From assembly GCF_019665785.1 (NCBI RefSeq), contig NZ_CP081149.1:1240001-1304000 (forward strand): 64,000 bases of DNA, in the 5' to 3' direction. The notes under the pieces are model-generated. The model saw only the letters and a list, made by a program, of their open reading frames with translations, made no database searches and was not told the origin of the DNA. Positions 33,876-43,714 of this stretch are shown one piece after another. Position 1 is the stretch's first letter; the number at the start of each line of letters is the position of its first letter. The translations under genes were made by a program, and so were the position numbers. This DNA is from Deefgea piscis (GTDB lineage Bacteria; Pseudomonadota; Gammaproteobacteria; Burkholderiales; Chitinibacteraceae).

Positions 33876-35231
33876 ATGAGTAAAGTAAAAACGACTTTTG
33901 TTTGCCGTGTGTGTGGCGGTACATCGCCAAAGTGGCAAGGGCAATGCCCGCAATGTGGCGACTGGAATACGCTGGAAGAAAGTGTGGTTGAAAACAAAGC
34001 GGCAACAGGGCGTTTTCAATCATTAGCTGCCGATGGCGCGATTAAAAATCTTTCGGAAGTGAACGCCGAAGAAGTGCCGCGAATTCCAACCCAAATGGAA
34101 GAGCTCGATCGGGTTTTGGGTGGCGGTTTAGTGCCCGGCGGTGTGGTGTTAATTGGTGGTGATCCAGGTATTGGTAAATCAACGCTGTTATTGCAAGCTT
34201 TAGCCAAACTCTCTGAAACTCAGGCTGTCTTGTATGTTAGTGGTGAGGAATCAGCACAGCAAATTGCATTGAGGGCACGTCGTTTGGGGGTGCCAACGGC
34301 GAAGGTGCGGCTTTATCCTGAGATCAGTTTGGAAAAAATATTATTAGCCCTGACTGCCGAAGTGCCTAAAGTCGTGGTGATAGATTCGATTCAAACCATG
34401 TTTACTGAAGCACTAAGCAGTGCACCGGGTAGTGTGGCACAAGTTAGAGAATGTTCATCGCAGCTGACTCGTTTTGCCAAGCGGCATGGCACTTCAGTAC
34501 TCCTCGTTGGCCATGTGACCAAAGACGGTGCCATTGCTGGGCCACGCGTGCTTGAGCATATTGTCGATGCGGTTTTGTATTTTGAAGGCGATACGCATTC
34601 GAGTTTTCGTTTGATTCGAGCGATTAAAAATCGATTTGGCGCAGTGAATGAGTTGGGCGTTTTTGCCATGACTGATAAAGGTTTGCGCGAAGTTTCCAAC
34701 CCATCTGCGATGTTTTTAAGTCAGCACGCGGAGCCCGTGGCTGGATCTTGTGTTATGGTCACGCAAGAAGGAACTCGGCCGATGTTGGTAGAGGTGCAGG
34801 CTTTGGTGGATGATGCCCATTCTCCGCAGGTAAAGCGTTTGGCGGTTGGCGTTGAGCAAAATCGATTGGCTTTATTGTTGGCTGTATTGCATCGCCATGC
34901 TGGTATTGTCGCCTTTGATCAAGACGTGTTTATTAATGCCGTTGGTGGGGTGCGAATTTCAGAGCCTGCAGCCGATTTAGCAATGCTGCTCGCCATTGTT
35001 TCGTCATTAAAAAATAAGCCCTTGCCTGCAAAAATGGTCGTTTTTGGTGAGGTTGGCTTGGCAGGTGAAGTGCGTCCTGTGCAGCGTGGTCAAGAACGCC
35101 TGAAAGAGGCAGCTAAATTGGGTTTTACGCATGCGATTGTGCCTAAAGCCAATCGACCTCGGCAGCCCATTGACGGAATGACGGTGATTTCTGTCGAGCG
35201 CTTGGATGAGGCGGTTGCTGCTGCTTTTTGA
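33876..35231 (+). CDS. radA: DNA repair protein RadA
   Basis: RecA-like branch-migration ATPase in recombination repair. 451 residues from ATG 33876. A four-Cys zinc finger at the N-terminus (FVCRVCGG, GQCPQCGDWNTLEE), Walker A GGDPGIGKSTLLLQ, the RadA-specific KNRFG motif (AIKNRFGAVNELGVF) and a Lon-like C-terminal domain (FINAVGGVRISEPAADLAML). The frame opens nine bases earlier at a TTG, which is rejected. It begins soon after the flgL terminator. Confidence 0.96.
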   Translation: MSKVKTTFVCRVCGGTSPKWQGQCPQCGDWNTLEESVVENKAATGRFQSLAADGAIKNLSEVNAEEVPRIPTQMEELDRVLGGGLVPGGVVLIGGDPGIGKSTLLLQALAKLSETQAVLYVSGEESAQQIALRARRLGVPTAKVRLYPEISLEKILLALTAEVPKVVVIDSIQTMFTEALSSAPGSVAQVRECSSQLTRFAKRHGTSVLLVGHVTKDGAIAGPRVLEHIVDAVLYFEGDTHSSFRLIRAIKNRFGAVNELGVFAMTDKGLREVSNPSAMFLSQHAEPVAGSCVMVTQEGTRPMLVEVQALVDDAHSPQVKRLAVGVEQNRLALLLAVLHRHAGIVAFDQDVFINAVGGVRISEPAADLAMLLAIVSSLKNKPLPAKMVVFGEVGLAGEVRPVQRGQERLKEAAKLGFTHAIVPKANRPRQPIDGMTVISVERLDEAVAAAF

Positions 35232-35341
35232 TAAAAATGCTTGAAATAATGACTTTTGACCGCATTAACTAAAGAATCAATTGCTGTTATTTGTTACTAT
35301 TTTGCTTAGCTTAATTGCTTTTATGAGATTGGAGAATCCTA

Positions 35342-35668
35342 ATGAGTGAAAATATCCTACACGTTACTGATGCAAGTTTTGATGTTGAAGTGCTGCAAGC
35401 TCAAGAGCCGGTACTGGTTGATTACTGGGCAGAATGGTGTGGTCCGTGCAAAATGATTGCGCCAATTTTGGATGACATCGCGCTTGAGTACGCTGGGAAG
35501 TTGAAAGTGGCAAAATTAAATATCGATGAAAATCAAGCAACACCACCTAAGTTTGGTATTCGCGGTATTCCAACGTTGATGCTTTTTGTTGGCGGGGAAG
35601 TGAAATCGACGAAGGTTGGCGCGTTGTCGAAATCGCAGTTGACTGCATTTATTGATAGTAATATTTGA
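35342..35668 (+). CDS. trxA: Thioredoxin
   Basis: Cytoplasmic disulfide reductase of 108 residues with the redox motif WCGPCK in [19 protein letters not shown], cis-Pro loop [14 protein letters not shown] and [20 protein letters not shown] lies before the ATG. The trxA-rho gene order is common in proteobacteria; here 130 bases separate them, with a hairpin between. Confidence 0.97.
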   Translation: MSENILHVTDASFDVEVLQAQEPVLVDYWAEWCGPCKMIAPILDDIALEYAGKLKVAKLNIDENQATPPKFGIRGIPTLMLFVGGEVKSTKVGALSKSQLTAFIDSNI

Positions 35669-35705
35669 CACTGCAGTTAAATACATATACGCTTCAAAAA
35701 AGTAG

Positions 35706-35740
35706 CAGTGATGTGTTAAATGTGATCACATCACTGTTTA
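35706..35740 (+). terminator. Hairpin between trxA and rho
   Basis: CAGTGATGTG (35706-35715) and CACATCACTG (35727-35736) form a ten-base stem followed by TTTACCCC. Likely a trxA terminator, or part of a rho leader that is often subject to Rho autoregulation. Confidence 0.5.
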
Positions 35741-35798
35741 CCCCTTCTAGAACTTCCGTAATACCTCCCCTTTTATATTATTTTAAGCGTAATTATTT

Positions 35799-37055
35799 AT
35801 GCATTTGTCTGACCTAAAACATCTGCACGTCACTGAATTAGTCGAAATGGCGATTAGTTTTGAAATTGACGGTGCCAACCGCATGCGTAAGCAAGATTTG
35901 ATTTTTGCTTTACTTAAAAATCGTGCAAAAAAAGGGGAGAGTATCTTCGGTGAAGGTACGCTCGAAGTGCTGCCGGATGGGTTTGGCTTCTTGCGCAGTC
36001 CAGATACGTCTTACTTGGCGGGTCCTGATGATATTTATGTCAGCCCAAGCCAGATTCGTCGCTTTAATTTGCATACTGGTGATTCGATTGAAGGCGAAAT
36101 TCGAATTCCTAAAGACGGCGAACGTTATTTTGCTTTGGTTAAGGTTGATCGCGTCAATAGCGATGCACCAGAAGCCTCTAAGCATAAAATTCTGTTTGAA
36201 AATCTAACCCCTTTATTTCCGACTGAACGTTTGAAATTAGAACGCGATATTAAAGCGGAAGAAAATATCACTGGTCGTGTTATCGATTTGATGGCTCCGA
36301 TTGGTAAAGGACAGCGCGCCTTACTGGTGGCGCCGCCTAAAACCGGTAAAACAGTCATGCTGCAACATATTGCACATGCAATTACTGCCAATCACCCCGA
36401 AGTCGTGATGATTGTATTGCTGATTGACGAGCGTCCTGAAGAAGTGACCGAGATGTTGCGCTCAGTGAAAGGCGAAGTAGTTTCGTCGACGTTTGATGAG
36501 CCAGCGACACGCCATGTGCAAGTCGCTGAGATGGTGATTGAAAAAGCGAAACGTTTGGTAGAGCACAAAAAAGACGTGGTGATTTTGCTTGATTCGATTA
36601 CCCGGTTAGCGCGTGCGTATAATACGGTCGTTCCGTCATCAGGCAAGGTGTTAACCGGCGGGGTTGATGCCAATGCTTTACAGCGACCAAAACGTTTCTT
36701 TGGTGCCGCTCGAAATATTGAAGAAGGTGGTAGTTTAACCATTATCGCGACGGCTTTGGTAGATACCGGTAGTCGTATGGACGATGTGATCTACGAAGAA
36801 TTTAAAGGTACGGGTAATAACGAGATTCAACTTGATCGCCGAATGGCAGAAAAGCGAATTTTCCCTTCGATTAATATCAATAAATCAAGCACGCGCCGTG
36901 AAGAACTCCTGATCAAGCCAGAGCAGTTGCAGCGTATTTGGGTGTTACGTAAATTACTTTACCCGATGGACGATCTGGAAGCGATGGAGTTTTTGATGGA
37001 TAAACTCAAGTCGACAAAAACGAATTTAGATTTTTTTGACTCGATGCGTCGTTAA
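35799..37055 (+). CDS. rho: Transcription termination factor Rho
   Basis: Hexameric RNA helicase for factor-dependent termination; 418 residues, the E. coli length (419). RNA-binding cold-shock-like domain ([19 protein letters not shown]), Walker [15 protein letters not shown], Walker [17 protein letters not shown] and the secondary-site loop [19 protein letters not shown]. Its presence supports the reading of C-rich, G-poor stretches such as that beyond the phzF-like gene as possible Rho sites. It is followed by rpmE. Confidence 0.98.
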   Translation: MHLSDLKHLHVTELVEMAISFEIDGANRMRKQDLIFALLKNRAKKGESIFGEGTLEVLPDGFGFLRSPDTSYLAGPDDIYVSPSQIRRFNLHTGDSIEGEIRIPKDGERYFALVKVDRVNSDAPEASKHKILFENLTPLFPTERLKLERDIKAEENITGRVIDLMAPIGKGQRALLVAPPKTGKTVMLQHIAHAITANHPEVVMIVLLIDERPEEVTEMLRSVKGEVVSSTFDEPATRHVQVAEMVIEKAKRLVEHKKDVVILLDSITRLARAYNTVVPSSGKVLTGGVDANALQRPKRFFGAARNIEEGGSLTIIATALVDTGSRMDDVIYEEFKGTGNNEIQLDRRMAEKRIFPSININKSSTRREELLIKPEQLQRIWVLRKLLYPMDDLEAMEFLMDKLKSTKTNLDFFDSMRR

Positions 37056-37058
37056 TTC

Positions 37059-37087
37059 TTGCAGATTGGGGATTGTTTTGCGATAAT
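37059..37087 (+). promoter_or_regulatory. Promoter candidate for rpmE
   Basis: TTGCAG, 17 bases, GATAAT, followed by a GC-rich leader with CGGCAAAACCCCGGCG. The ATG of rpmE is 57 bases downstream. Confidence 0.45.
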
Positions 37088-37143
37088 CCCATGCTTTGCA
37101 GCGTCGGCAAAACCCCGGCGCCCGATAACCTAAGGAAAAAATC

Positions 37144-37353
37144 ATGAAAGCTGGTATCCACCCTAATTACGAAGAAATCAACGTGACTTGCTCTTGCGGC
37201 AATGCATTTAAAACTGAGTCTACTTTATGCAAAGACTTGCACGTTGAGGTTTGTGCTGAATGCCATCCATTCTACACTGGCAAGCAAAAAATCGTTGATA
37301 CGGCAGGCCGTATTGAGAAATTCAATTCTAAATTTGCTCGTTTCACGCGCTAA
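37144..37353 (+). CDS. rpmE: 50S ribosomal protein L31 (zinc-binding form)
   Basis: 69-residue ribosomal protein of the C-plus type. CSCGNAF and [12 protein letters not shown] show the zinc-binding cysteines. Ends with [23 protein letters not shown] precedes the ATG. Followed by a strong terminator. Confidence 0.97.
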   Translation: MKAGIHPNYEEINVTCSCGNAFKTESTLCKDLHVEVCAECHPFYTGKQKIVDTAGRIEKFNSKFARFTR

Positions 37354-37368
37354 TTTAGATTTAGAAAT

Positions 37369-37400
37369 AAAAAAAGGCAGCTTTTCAGCTGCCTTTTTTT
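37369..37400 (+). terminator. Terminator after rpmE
   Basis: GGCAGCT pairs with AGCTGCC around TTTC, flanked by A-run and a seven-T run. Confidence 0.92.
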
Positions 37401-37446
37401 ATTGGTTTATGCCAAAATTATTTCGAATAAATTGATTGAATATGAC

Positions 37447-39072
37447 ATGCTGACCTATCAAGCGAATCTAAAATCGGCACCCCAAGCAGGGCAAACTCAA
37501 GATAAACCTTGGCTTTTGTTGTTACTTTGTTTGTTCTGGCTTATCCCCGGGCTCGTTGGGCATGACCCTTGGAAGCCTGATGAAAATACCAGTATGGCCA
37601 TTGTGGCCTATTTTATGCGCCATTCCAATTGGACTATTGCGTCGATTGCTGAGATTCCACAATTTAGCCAAGCGCCACTTTATTATTGGGTGGCCACGCT
37701 ATTGGCCAATGCTTTGTCTTGGTTTGGTATTGCCGCCCACGATGCTGCTCGATTAAGTACTGGCTTATGGATGGGGCTGGGTATGTGGGGAACGGGCTTG
37801 GCTGCTCGTGACTTGTTTGGTCGACGCTTTGGCCGTATGGCCGTTATTATTTTATTGGGTTGCTTGGGCTTACCTTTGTGGGGGCATCATGTGTCACCTG
37901 CGGTCGTGGTGTTGGCTGCATTTGCTTGGCTGGCCTATGCCTTGACCTTGGCGATGAAGCGCCCATTGCGCGCTGGTGTGATCTTGGCGTTGGTGTTTTT
38001 AGTGTTGTTGACTGGCGCTAGTTGGGCCGATGCATTATTAGCAGTCTGCATCTCATCGCTTTTATTGCTGTTTTCGCAGTGGCGAAAAATGAGTTATCTG
38101 GTAACGCTGGTTACTGCGCTCATTATTGCATTGCCTTTTGCTGCGTTGTGGGGCTATTCGCTGCAAAATATCTCCGGTGAATTATTTCAAACTTGGTGGC
38201 GTTATTATGCGTGGGGTGTTTTTGGTGGCGCGCGCTCATTTGCAATTGGACATGAATTTGGTTTTTTACCTGCAGTTTTAGTGTGGTTTGCTTGGCCTGC
38301 ATTGCCACTTGCGGCATGGTCGATTTACTTATTTCGACATGAAATGCTGCAGCCGCGCTGGCAATTATTATTAACCATGTTGATTGCCCAGCTTGGATTT
38401 ATTGTTTTGTCGGGTAAGACTAGTGAAGCATTGATCTTGCCGCTTTTGGTGACCTTGGCTTTGATTGCAAGTGCTGGTGTTGATGAGCTAAGGCGAGGGG
38501 CAGCAGCAGCATTAAATTGGTTTAGCTTGCTCACTTTGGGTCTGGCGGCAATCTTCGTGTGGATGGCTTGGCTGGCTTTAGCGACTGGATTTCCTGTGGG
38601 CTTGGGCGACTACTTGCAAAAATACAGCTCGGCGCCAATGCCTGCATTAGGCTTGGGTTTGGTATTTGCTATCGTTGTCACCCTGCTATGGGGGCGCATG
38701 TTGTTTCGTAAGCGGCCAATTGGTCGGCGTGCCTTAGTCAATTGGACTTGTGGCTTAACGCTGGTAATTGGTTTGATGGTTGGCTTGTTTCAGACGTGGA
38801 TCGATGCTGGTAAGTCGTATCGTCCAGTTGCTGCAGGTTTGGTTAAAGCTATGAAGCCTTATCCACAGGCTTGCATTGATGTTTCTCAGCTATCAAAAGA
38901 TCCGATCGCGGCGATGGTTTATTTTACTGATCTTCAGTTTGATGCGAGGGCGGGGAATCATTGTTCATTTACATTGCTACAAAATGAAGCCAAACAGAAT
39001 GCTAAAGATTTTATTTGGACCGGACATCGCTTGGGTGAACATCGCGAGGTTTTTTCGCTTTACTCGCGCTGA
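37447..39072 (+). CDS. GT39/ArnT-type membrane glycosyltransferase
   Basis: 541 residues from ATG 37447 with about 12 membrane helices. The first periplasmic loop carries HDPWKPDENTSMAIVAYFM, matching the Asp-Glu motif of the PMT/ArnT family (dolichyl- or undecaprenyl-phosphate-sugar transferases), followed by PQFSQAPLYYWV. The acceptor and donor sugar are not known. No arn or lipid-A genes lie alongside, so a colistin-type role cannot be claimed. An in-frame TTG at 37402 is rejected because it overlaps the rpmE terminator. The C-terminal soluble domain is short (last 70 residues). Confidence 0.85.
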   Translation: MLTYQANLKSAPQAGQTQDKPWLLLLLCLFWLIPGLVGHDPWKPDENTSMAIVAYFMRHSNWTIASIAEIPQFSQAPLYYWVATLLANALSWFGIAAHDAARLSTGLWMGLGMWGTGLAARDLFGRRFGRMAVIILLGCLGLPLWGHHVSPAVVVLAAFAWLAYALTLAMKRPLRAGVILALVFLVLLTGASWADALLAVCISSLLLLFSQWRKMSYLVTLVTALIIALPFAALWGYSLQNISGELFQTWWRYYAWGVFGGARSFAIGHEFGFLPAVLVWFAWPALPLAAWSIYLFRHEMLQPRWQLLLTMLIAQLGFIVLSGKTSEALILPLLVTLALIASAGVDELRRGAAAALNWFSLLTLGLAAIFVWMAWLALATGFPVGLGDYLQKYSSAPMPALGLGLVFAIVVTLLWGRMLFRKRPIGRRALVNWTCGLTLVIGLMVGLFQTWIDAGKSYRPVAAGLVKAMKPYPQACIDVSQLSKDPIAAMVYFTDLQFDARAGNHCSFTLLQNEAKQNAKDFIWTGHRLGEHREVFSLYSR

Positions 39073-39097
39073 TTTGTCTTTGCATTCTGCAGAATAA

Positions 39098-39132
39098 AAT
39101 AATGCCGAGTTCTAATTTAACTCGGCATTATT
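39098..39132. terminator. Bidirectional terminator
   Basis: AATAATGCCGAGTT and AACTCGGCATTATT, 14-base arms, loop CTAATTT, between the convergent glycosyltransferase and DUF3149 genes. Confidence 0.82.
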
Positions 39133-39158
39133 GATTGGGGTGACAAAAATCGAGCAAT

Positions 39159-39323
39159 TTAAACTTGATCTTGTTTGGAATTTTGTTCGGCAATTTCAGC
39201 ATTGATATGGCGCTGCACATAAATATAGAGATAAATCGCCATGGCAATGATAAAGCCGATAGTAAAAAGGCTCAATATACCGATGGTTGAAGTTAGGATA
39301 TTGGCAAGCGGGGTATTTTCCAT
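39159..39323 (-). CDS. DUF3149-like small membrane protein (54 residues)
   Basis: A short gene with a clear GGAG ribosome site eight bases before the ATG. The product starts MENTPLANILTSTIGILSLF, has a single membrane helix (about 13-36) and a charged C-terminal tail (RHINAEIAEQNSKQDQV). Pattern and length fit the DUF3149 family of small betaproteobacterial membrane proteins. No function is known. It lies between yajQ and the convergent glycosyltransferase, separated from yajQ by a hairpin. Confidence 0.75.
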   Translation of the reverse strand: MENTPLANILTSTIGILSLFTIGFIIAMAIYLYIYVQRHINAEIAEQNSKQDQV

Positions 39324-39390
39324 AGTGTTCTCCTAGTGATGAACACTATCTAATCTTATTGTCTTGTCATTGATGTTGATAAGGGTCAAA

Positions 39391-39433
39391 TGTGGCTTGT
39401 TTTGATTGGATTTTCTCGACAAGCCACAATTTT
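39391..39433. terminator. Hairpin between yajQ and DUF3149 gene
   Basis: TGTGGCTTGT (39391-39400) and ACAAGCCACA (39419-39428), with ATTTTT following on the plus strand and TTTGA on the minus strand. Probable yajQ terminator. Confidence 0.55.
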
Positions 39434-39454
39434 TACCACAACTTACTTGGCAAA

Positions 39455-39949
39455 TTAGTCACGGAAATTTTGGTATTGCAAAGGAAAATCGCTGATCGAT
39501 TGGCGCATTAAAGCAATAACACCTTGCAGGGCATCGCGATCTTTACCGGTGATGCGGACTTCATCGCCTTGAATCGCCGCTTGCACTTTCAGTTTTGAAT
39601 CTTTAATGATGCGAATGATTTTTTTGGCTAATTCTTGGTCAATACCATCTTTGATGGTTAGCGTTTGTTTGACTTTATTACCCGATACTTTTTGCACATC
39701 GCCTTGTTCTAGGCGTTTGCTGCTATCGGCTTCTTTTTTCTCTAGGGCTGGGAAAACAATATCTTTAATTTGATCGAGTTGAAAATCTGAATCACCGTGT
39801 AAAGTGATGAGTTTATCTTTCTCGTTCAGTTCAACTTTGGCACTGGTGCCTTTAAAGTCGTAACGATTAATAATGGTTTTTGCCGCCACATCAATCGCAT
39901 TTTTTAGCGCGACCATATCGGTGGCAGAGGTAATGTCGAAAGAAGGCAT
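39455..39949 (-). CDS. yajQ: YajQ family nucleotide-binding protein
   Basis: 164 residues from the ATG at 39947-39949. Start MPSFDITSATDMVALKNAID and the repeated ferredoxin-like folds with INRYDFKGTSAKVELNEKD and VRITGKDRDALQGVIALMR are diagnostic. Members bind nucleotides, and in Xanthomonas one binds c-di-GMP. Which ligand applies here is unknown; an HD-GYP protein lies at 62332. An upstream extension of 34 residues crosses the long hairpin and is rejected. Confidence 0.95.
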   Translation of the reverse strand: MPSFDITSATDMVALKNAIDVAAKTIINRYDFKGTSAKVELNEKDKLITLHGDSDFQLDQIKDIVFPALEKKEADSSKRLEQGDVQKVSGNKVKQTLTIKDGIDQELAKKIIRIIKDSKLKVQAAIQGDEVRITGKDRDALQGVIALMRQSISDFPLQYQNFRD

Positions 39950-39992
39950 ATTAAGGCTCGCAGGATGATGAATAAATAAAATAGGTTTTAAA

Positions 39993-40023
39993 TTCAAGTG
40001 AATCAAGTCTTGATTCACTTGAA
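39993..40023 (-). other. Long perfect inverted repeat between ppnP and yajQ
   Basis: TTCAAGTGAATCAAG and its complement CTTGATTCACTTGAA, 15-base arms with one central base. It starts 13 bases beyond the ppnP stop. It may be a ppnP terminator hairpin (AT-rich sequence follows) or a symmetrical operator for yajQ. Confidence 0.6.
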
Positions 40024-40035
40024 ACATGCAATGAA

Positions 40036-40347
40036 TTAGGCGAAATGACAAACGTAATGCAGCGTTTCGATGGTTTCAATATCAAAGCTTGAGTTCGCTG
40101 GAACGCTGAAAGATTGACCAGCAGAGTATGTTGTTGCAGTGCTTTCGTTCGCTAGTTTAACTGAGCATACCCCAGCAACAATTTCCATGATTTCAGCTGC
40201 GCCGGTATTAAAAGTCAGTGCGGACGGTTGAATAACACCGATGGTTTTTTTGCTGCCATCGGCAAACAAAACAGTATGGCTGACACATTTGCCATCAAAA
40301 TAGACATTGCCTTGCTTTAAAACAGAAACTTGATCAAATTGGCTCAT
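40036..40347 (-). CDS. ppnP: Pyrimidine/purine nucleoside phosphorylase
   Basis: 103 residues of the YaiE/PpnP cupin family (DUF1255). Start [20 protein letters not shown]; cupin strands [33 protein letters not shown] and [20 protein letters not shown]. The family phosphorolyses several nucleosides. AGGAAGTCACT precedes the ATG; a frame extension of 46 residues upstream overlaps the DUF2788 gene and is rejected. Confidence 0.93.
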   Translation of the reverse strand: MSQFDQVSVLKQGNVYFDGKCVSHTVLFADGSKKTIGVIQPSALTFNTGAAEIMEIVAGVCSVKLANESTATTYSAGQSFSVPANSSFDIETIETLHYVCHFA

Positions 40348-40369
40348 AGTGACTTCCTTGGTAAGCAGT

Positions 40370-40591
40370 TTATTTGAGTAATACTTTCGATAGAATTTCT
40401 TTGGCAATAAAACCGAGCATGCCAAAGCCAAGCACAAAGAACAGCACAATGGTGCCGTATTTGCCTGCTTTTGATTCTTTGGCAAGATTGTAAATGATAA
40501 AACCCATATAGATGATTAAAGCACTGCATAAAATGGTCACCGAAAGCGTGGTGAATTGTTCTTCATCCATTGCTAAGAAGGCATCTAGCAT
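40370..40591 (-). CDS. DUF2788 small membrane protein
   Basis: 73 residues with two membrane helices. [40 protein letters not shown] and [19 protein letters not shown] match DUF2788, a conserved small inner-membrane protein of unknown role in proteobacteria. It precedes ppnP by 22 bases on the same strand. Confidence 0.88.
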   Translation of the reverse strand: MLDAFLAMDEEQFTTLSVTILCSALIIYMGFIIYNLAKESKAGKYGTIVLFFVLGFGMLGFIAKEILSKVLLK

Positions 40592-40614
40592 TTGTTATCT
40601 CGATTAGGGGAATG

Positions 40615-40643
40615 CAAACGGCTCAGAATTTTCCGAGCCGTTA
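40615..40643 (-). terminator. Hairpin after argG
   Basis: AACGGCTC and GAGCCGTT with a ten-base loop; only three T follow. A second hairpin, CTACGCCG with CGGCGTAG (40688-40723), lies closer to the argG stop. Both together probably end argG transcription. Confidence 0.5.
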
Positions 40644-40733
40644 AGTCGATAAGTAATTGTGTTACCTTGTTGTACTACTTATTGCATCTACGCCGTACTC
40701 CGTTTGAAGAAAGATCGGCGTAGTCGACAACCA

Positions 40734-41957
40734 TTATTTTTGATTTAAACGGCCGGCAATTCGCATCCGTAAGGCGTTCAATTTAATAAAGCCACCGGCA
40801 TCGACTTGATTGTAAGCGCCGCCGTCATCATCAAAAGTGGCGATATTCATATCAAATAGTGAGTTGGTTTTTGAGTCGCGACTCACCACAATCACATTGC
40901 CTTTATACAATTTCACACGCACCCAGCCATTAACGGTTGCTTGCGTTGCGTCGATCAATGTTTGCAGTACTTTGCGCTCAGGGGCCCACCAGAAACCGTT
41001 GTAAATCATGCTGGCGTAACGCGGCATGAGATCGTCTTTCAAATGTGCCACTTCGCGATCGAGCGTGATCGACTCAATCGCGCGATGTGCTTTCAGAATG
41101 ATGGTGCCGCCAGGTGTTTCGTAGCAACCGCGTGATTTCATACCGACGTATCGGTTTTCAACCAAGTCCAAACGGCCAATACCGTGTTTGCCGCCCAGTT
41201 CATTCAGTTTGGTTAACACCGTCGCTGGTGACATGCGAACGCCATTGAGTGCCACGATATCACCTTTTTCAAATTCAATATCGAGGTATTCAGCCGCATC
41301 TGGTGCGGCTTCTGGGCTCACGCTCCAACGCCACATGGTTTCTTCAGCTTCTGCTGATGGATTTTCGAGGTGACGGCCTTCAAAGCTGATGTGTAGCAAG
41401 TTAGCGTCCATCGAGTACGGCGCGCCGCCATTTTTGTGTTTCATATCTACTGGGATATTGTTTTTTTCTGCGTAGGCCAGCAGTTTTTCGCGTGACAACA
41501 AATCCCATTCACGCCAAGGCGCAATCACTTTAACGTCGGGTTTTAGGCCGTAGTAACCCAATTCGAAACGAACTTGATCGTTGCCTTTGCCTGTTGCGCC
41601 ATGCGATACCGCATCGGCATTGGTTTGATTGGCGATTTCAATTTGGCGTTTGGCAATCAATGGACGGGCAATCGATGTGCCAAGTAGGTATTCACCTTCG
41701 TACACGGTGTTGGCACGGAACATTGGGAAAACAAAGTCACGAACAAATTCTTCGCGTAAGTCATCGATAAAAATATTTTCTGGCTTAATCCCAAATTGCA
41801 GCGCTTTTTGGCGGGCAGGTTCTAGCTCTTCACCTTGGCCGAGATCGGCAGTAAAGGTAACGACTTCACATTGATAAGTGTCTTGCAGCCATTTCAAAAT
41901 CACAGAAGTATCAAGGCCGCCGGAATAAGCGAGAACTACTTTATTAATATCGGACAT
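40734..41957 (-). CDS. argG: Argininosuccinate synthase
   Basis: Joins citrulline and aspartate using ATP in arginine synthesis. 407 residues, the type I length. P-loop-like [20 protein letters not shown] at the N-terminus, then [19 protein letters not shown] and [17 protein letters not shown]. It lies close to argF (42625) but with the exporter gene between, all on the minus strand; argF and argG are thus possibly co-regulated. No argR or ARG box was recognised. Confidence 0.98.
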   Translation of the reverse strand: MSDINKVVLAYSGGLDTSVILKWLQDTYQCEVVTFTADLGQGEELEPARQKALQFGIKPENIFIDDLREEFVRDFVFPMFRANTVYEGEYLLGTSIARPLIAKRQIEIANQTNADAVSHGATGKGNDQVRFELGYYGLKPDVKVIAPWREWDLLSREKLLAYAEKNNIPVDMKHKNGGAPYSMDANLLHISFEGRHLENPSAEAEETMWRWSVSPEAAPDAAEYLDIEFEKGDIVALNGVRMSPATVLTKLNELGGKHGIGRLDLVENRYVGMKSRGCYETPGGTIILKAHRAIESITLDREVAHLKDDLMPRYASMIYNGFWWAPERKVLQTLIDATQATVNGWVRVKLYKGNVIVVSRDSKTNSLFDMNIATFDDDGGAYNQVDAGGFIKLNALRMRIAGRLNQK

Positions 41958-42000
41958 ACATATTGCCTTAGTCTTTAGTTCAAGAAAGATAATTGCTCAA

Positions 42001-42624
42001 TCAGTTCAGTGCGAGGCGCAAGCCAAAGCTGACAAACAAAGTGCCTACTAATTTATTTAACAAGGTTTTCAGCCAGATTTTAGCTGAAAGTCGGCGTGCT
42101 AGGCTGCTACCGACCAAGATTAAAGTGGTCAAATAGCTGATGCTGACCAATTGCACGATGAGCCCGAGCGCGGCAAAAGTATGCCAAACGTGTGGGTAAT
42201 TCGGGTTCACAAACTGCGGAAAAAACGCCATAAAAAATAAAATGGCTTTTACATTCACGAGTGAAATACCCAGCGCAGAGCGAAAGGCTTTTTTTGCCGA
42301 GTGTTCAGGGTGGCTAGCCTCAGGGGTATCTTTCTGAGACTTAGCAAATAAAGCGCGTATACCGATATACGTCAGATAGGCAGCGCCTAAATAACGCACG
42401 ATATCAAAGGCAATGGGGTTGGCTTTCATTAAAGAAGCCACCCCTAAACTCGCCGCCAGCATCAAAATTAAATCGCCCACCACAATGCCCGCAGCAGCCG
42501 CAAAGCCAGCTTTGCGACCACGGGTACTGGCCATGGTGAGCGCAAATAATGAATTAGGGCCTGGTACTAAAATAATCAGTACCGTTCCCAATACATACGC
42601 CCAAAGATCGGTGATGCCTAACAT
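42001..42624 (-). CDS. LysE/RhtB family amino-acid exporter
   Basis: 207 residues, six membrane helices. The family motif appears as GTVLIILVPGPNSLFALTMA followed by RGRKAGFAAAAGIVVGD. The ATG directly follows the argF stop (no spacer), and argG follows 43 bases later, so it is embedded in an arginine-related group. Export of arginine or a related amino acid is a reasonable inference but the substrate is not readable from sequence. Confidence 0.93.
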   Translation of the reverse strand: MLGITDLWAYVLGTVLIILVPGPNSLFALTMASTRGRKAGFAAAAGIVVGDLILMLAASLGVASLMKANPIAFDIVRYLGAAYLTYIGIRALFAKSQKDTPEASHPEHSAKKAFRSALGISLVNVKAILFFMAFFPQFVNPNYPHVWHTFAALGLIVQLVSISYLTTLILVGSSLARRLSAKIWLKTLLNKLVGTLFVSFGLRLALN

Positions 42625-43539
42625 TTAGTCGTTCACGCGGCCAAGTAGTAAAAATTCAATCACGGCTTTTTGGGTATGCATGCGATTTTCTGCTTCTTGC
42701 CAAACCACCGATTGCGGGCCGTCAATCACTTCGGGGTCGACTTCCTCGCCGCGATGCGCAGGTAAACAATGCATAAATAGCGCATTGGGCTTGGCTTGCT
42801 GCATTAAGCTTTCGGAAACTTTGTAATTAATAAAATCTTTTTTACGCTGCAGGGTTTCGCGCTCATAGCCCATCGATGTACACACGTCGGTGGTCACAAT
42901 ATCAGCACCAATGGCAGCTAAATAAGGGTCATTAAAGGTTTCGAAGTTGTCAGTACTGTAGCTTTCACCATCAAGGACGGTCATTTCATAGCCGCGTGGA
43001 CAGGCCAAATTGAGTTTGAAGTTAAAGATTTTTGCCGCTTGTAGCCAAGTGCGGCTGATATTATTACTGTCACCAATCCAGCAAACGGTTTTCCCTTCAA
43101 TCGAGCCATGATGTTCGATATAAGTGAAAATATCCGCCATGATTTGGCAAGGATGGTATTCATTGGTTAAGCCGTTGATAACTGGTACTAATGAGTTTTC
43201 GGCAAAGCGATCAATAATGCTTTGCTCAAAAGTTCGGACCATGACGATATCGACCATTCGGCTCATGACTTTAGCGACATCTTCGATCGGTTCGCCGCGC
43301 CCGAGTTGCGTGTCTTTAGATTGCAAGAACATCGCATGGCCGCCCAGTTGATACATACCTGCTTCAAAAGAAACGCGTGTTCGAGTGGATGATTTCTCAA
43401 AAATCATTCCCAAGACTTTGCCAGGTAGTGGCTGGTAAAGCGCACCTGATTTGAGACGAGCTTTTAATTTGGCCGTGCGTTCAAAGAGGTATTGATATTC
43501 TTCTAGAGTAAAGTCGCTGAACTTGAGGTAGTGGCGCAT
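42625..43539 (-). CDS. argF: Ornithine carbamoyltransferase
   Basis: Forms citrulline from ornithine and carbamoyl phosphate. From ATG at 43539 it is 304 residues. Carbamoyl-phosphate site FEKSSTRTRVSFEAGMYQL, HPCQIMADIFTYIEHHG and the ornithine loop LFMHCLPAHRGEEV are present. The frame extends 11 codons further upstream; the family starts at MRHYLKFSDF. Divergent from the DUF3579 gene. Confidence 0.97.
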   Translation of the reverse strand: MRHYLKFSDFTLEEYQYLFERTAKLKARLKSGALYQPLPGKVLGMIFEKSSTRTRVSFEAGMYQLGGHAMFLQSKDTQLGRGEPIEDVAKVMSRMVDIVMVRTFEQSIIDRFAENSLVPVINGLTNEYHPCQIMADIFTYIEHHGSIEGKTVCWIGDSNNISRTWLQAAKIFNFKLNLACPRGYEMTVLDGESYSTDNFETFNDPYLAAIGADIVTTDVCTSMGYERETLQRKKDFINYKVSESLMQQAKPNALFMHCLPAHRGEEVDPEVIDGPQSVVWQEAENRMHTQKAVIEFLLLGRVND

Positions 43540-43714
43540 CAGATTTTGTCCTGGTCGATTAGCACTTAGCATGTGACCAAATGGCTGAAAAAACGAACAT
43601 TATTCAATGTTTTTCCCCATAAAGGCAAGTCATTTGCGGGATCTGTTGGCTGTGTACTTATTCAGCATGGCGCTACATTTTCATGAGCTGGAGTCTAAGT
43701 GGAGTGTTATACTG

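Noticed and set aside
35721..35730. TGTGATCACA as a CRP-type operator before rho
   Set aside because: CRP half-sites should be six bases apart; here they abut and form part of the trxA-rho hairpin.
43607..43714. Long N-terminal extension of the DUF3579 protein
   Set aside because: The extension covers the argF divergent promoter region and is not family-like.
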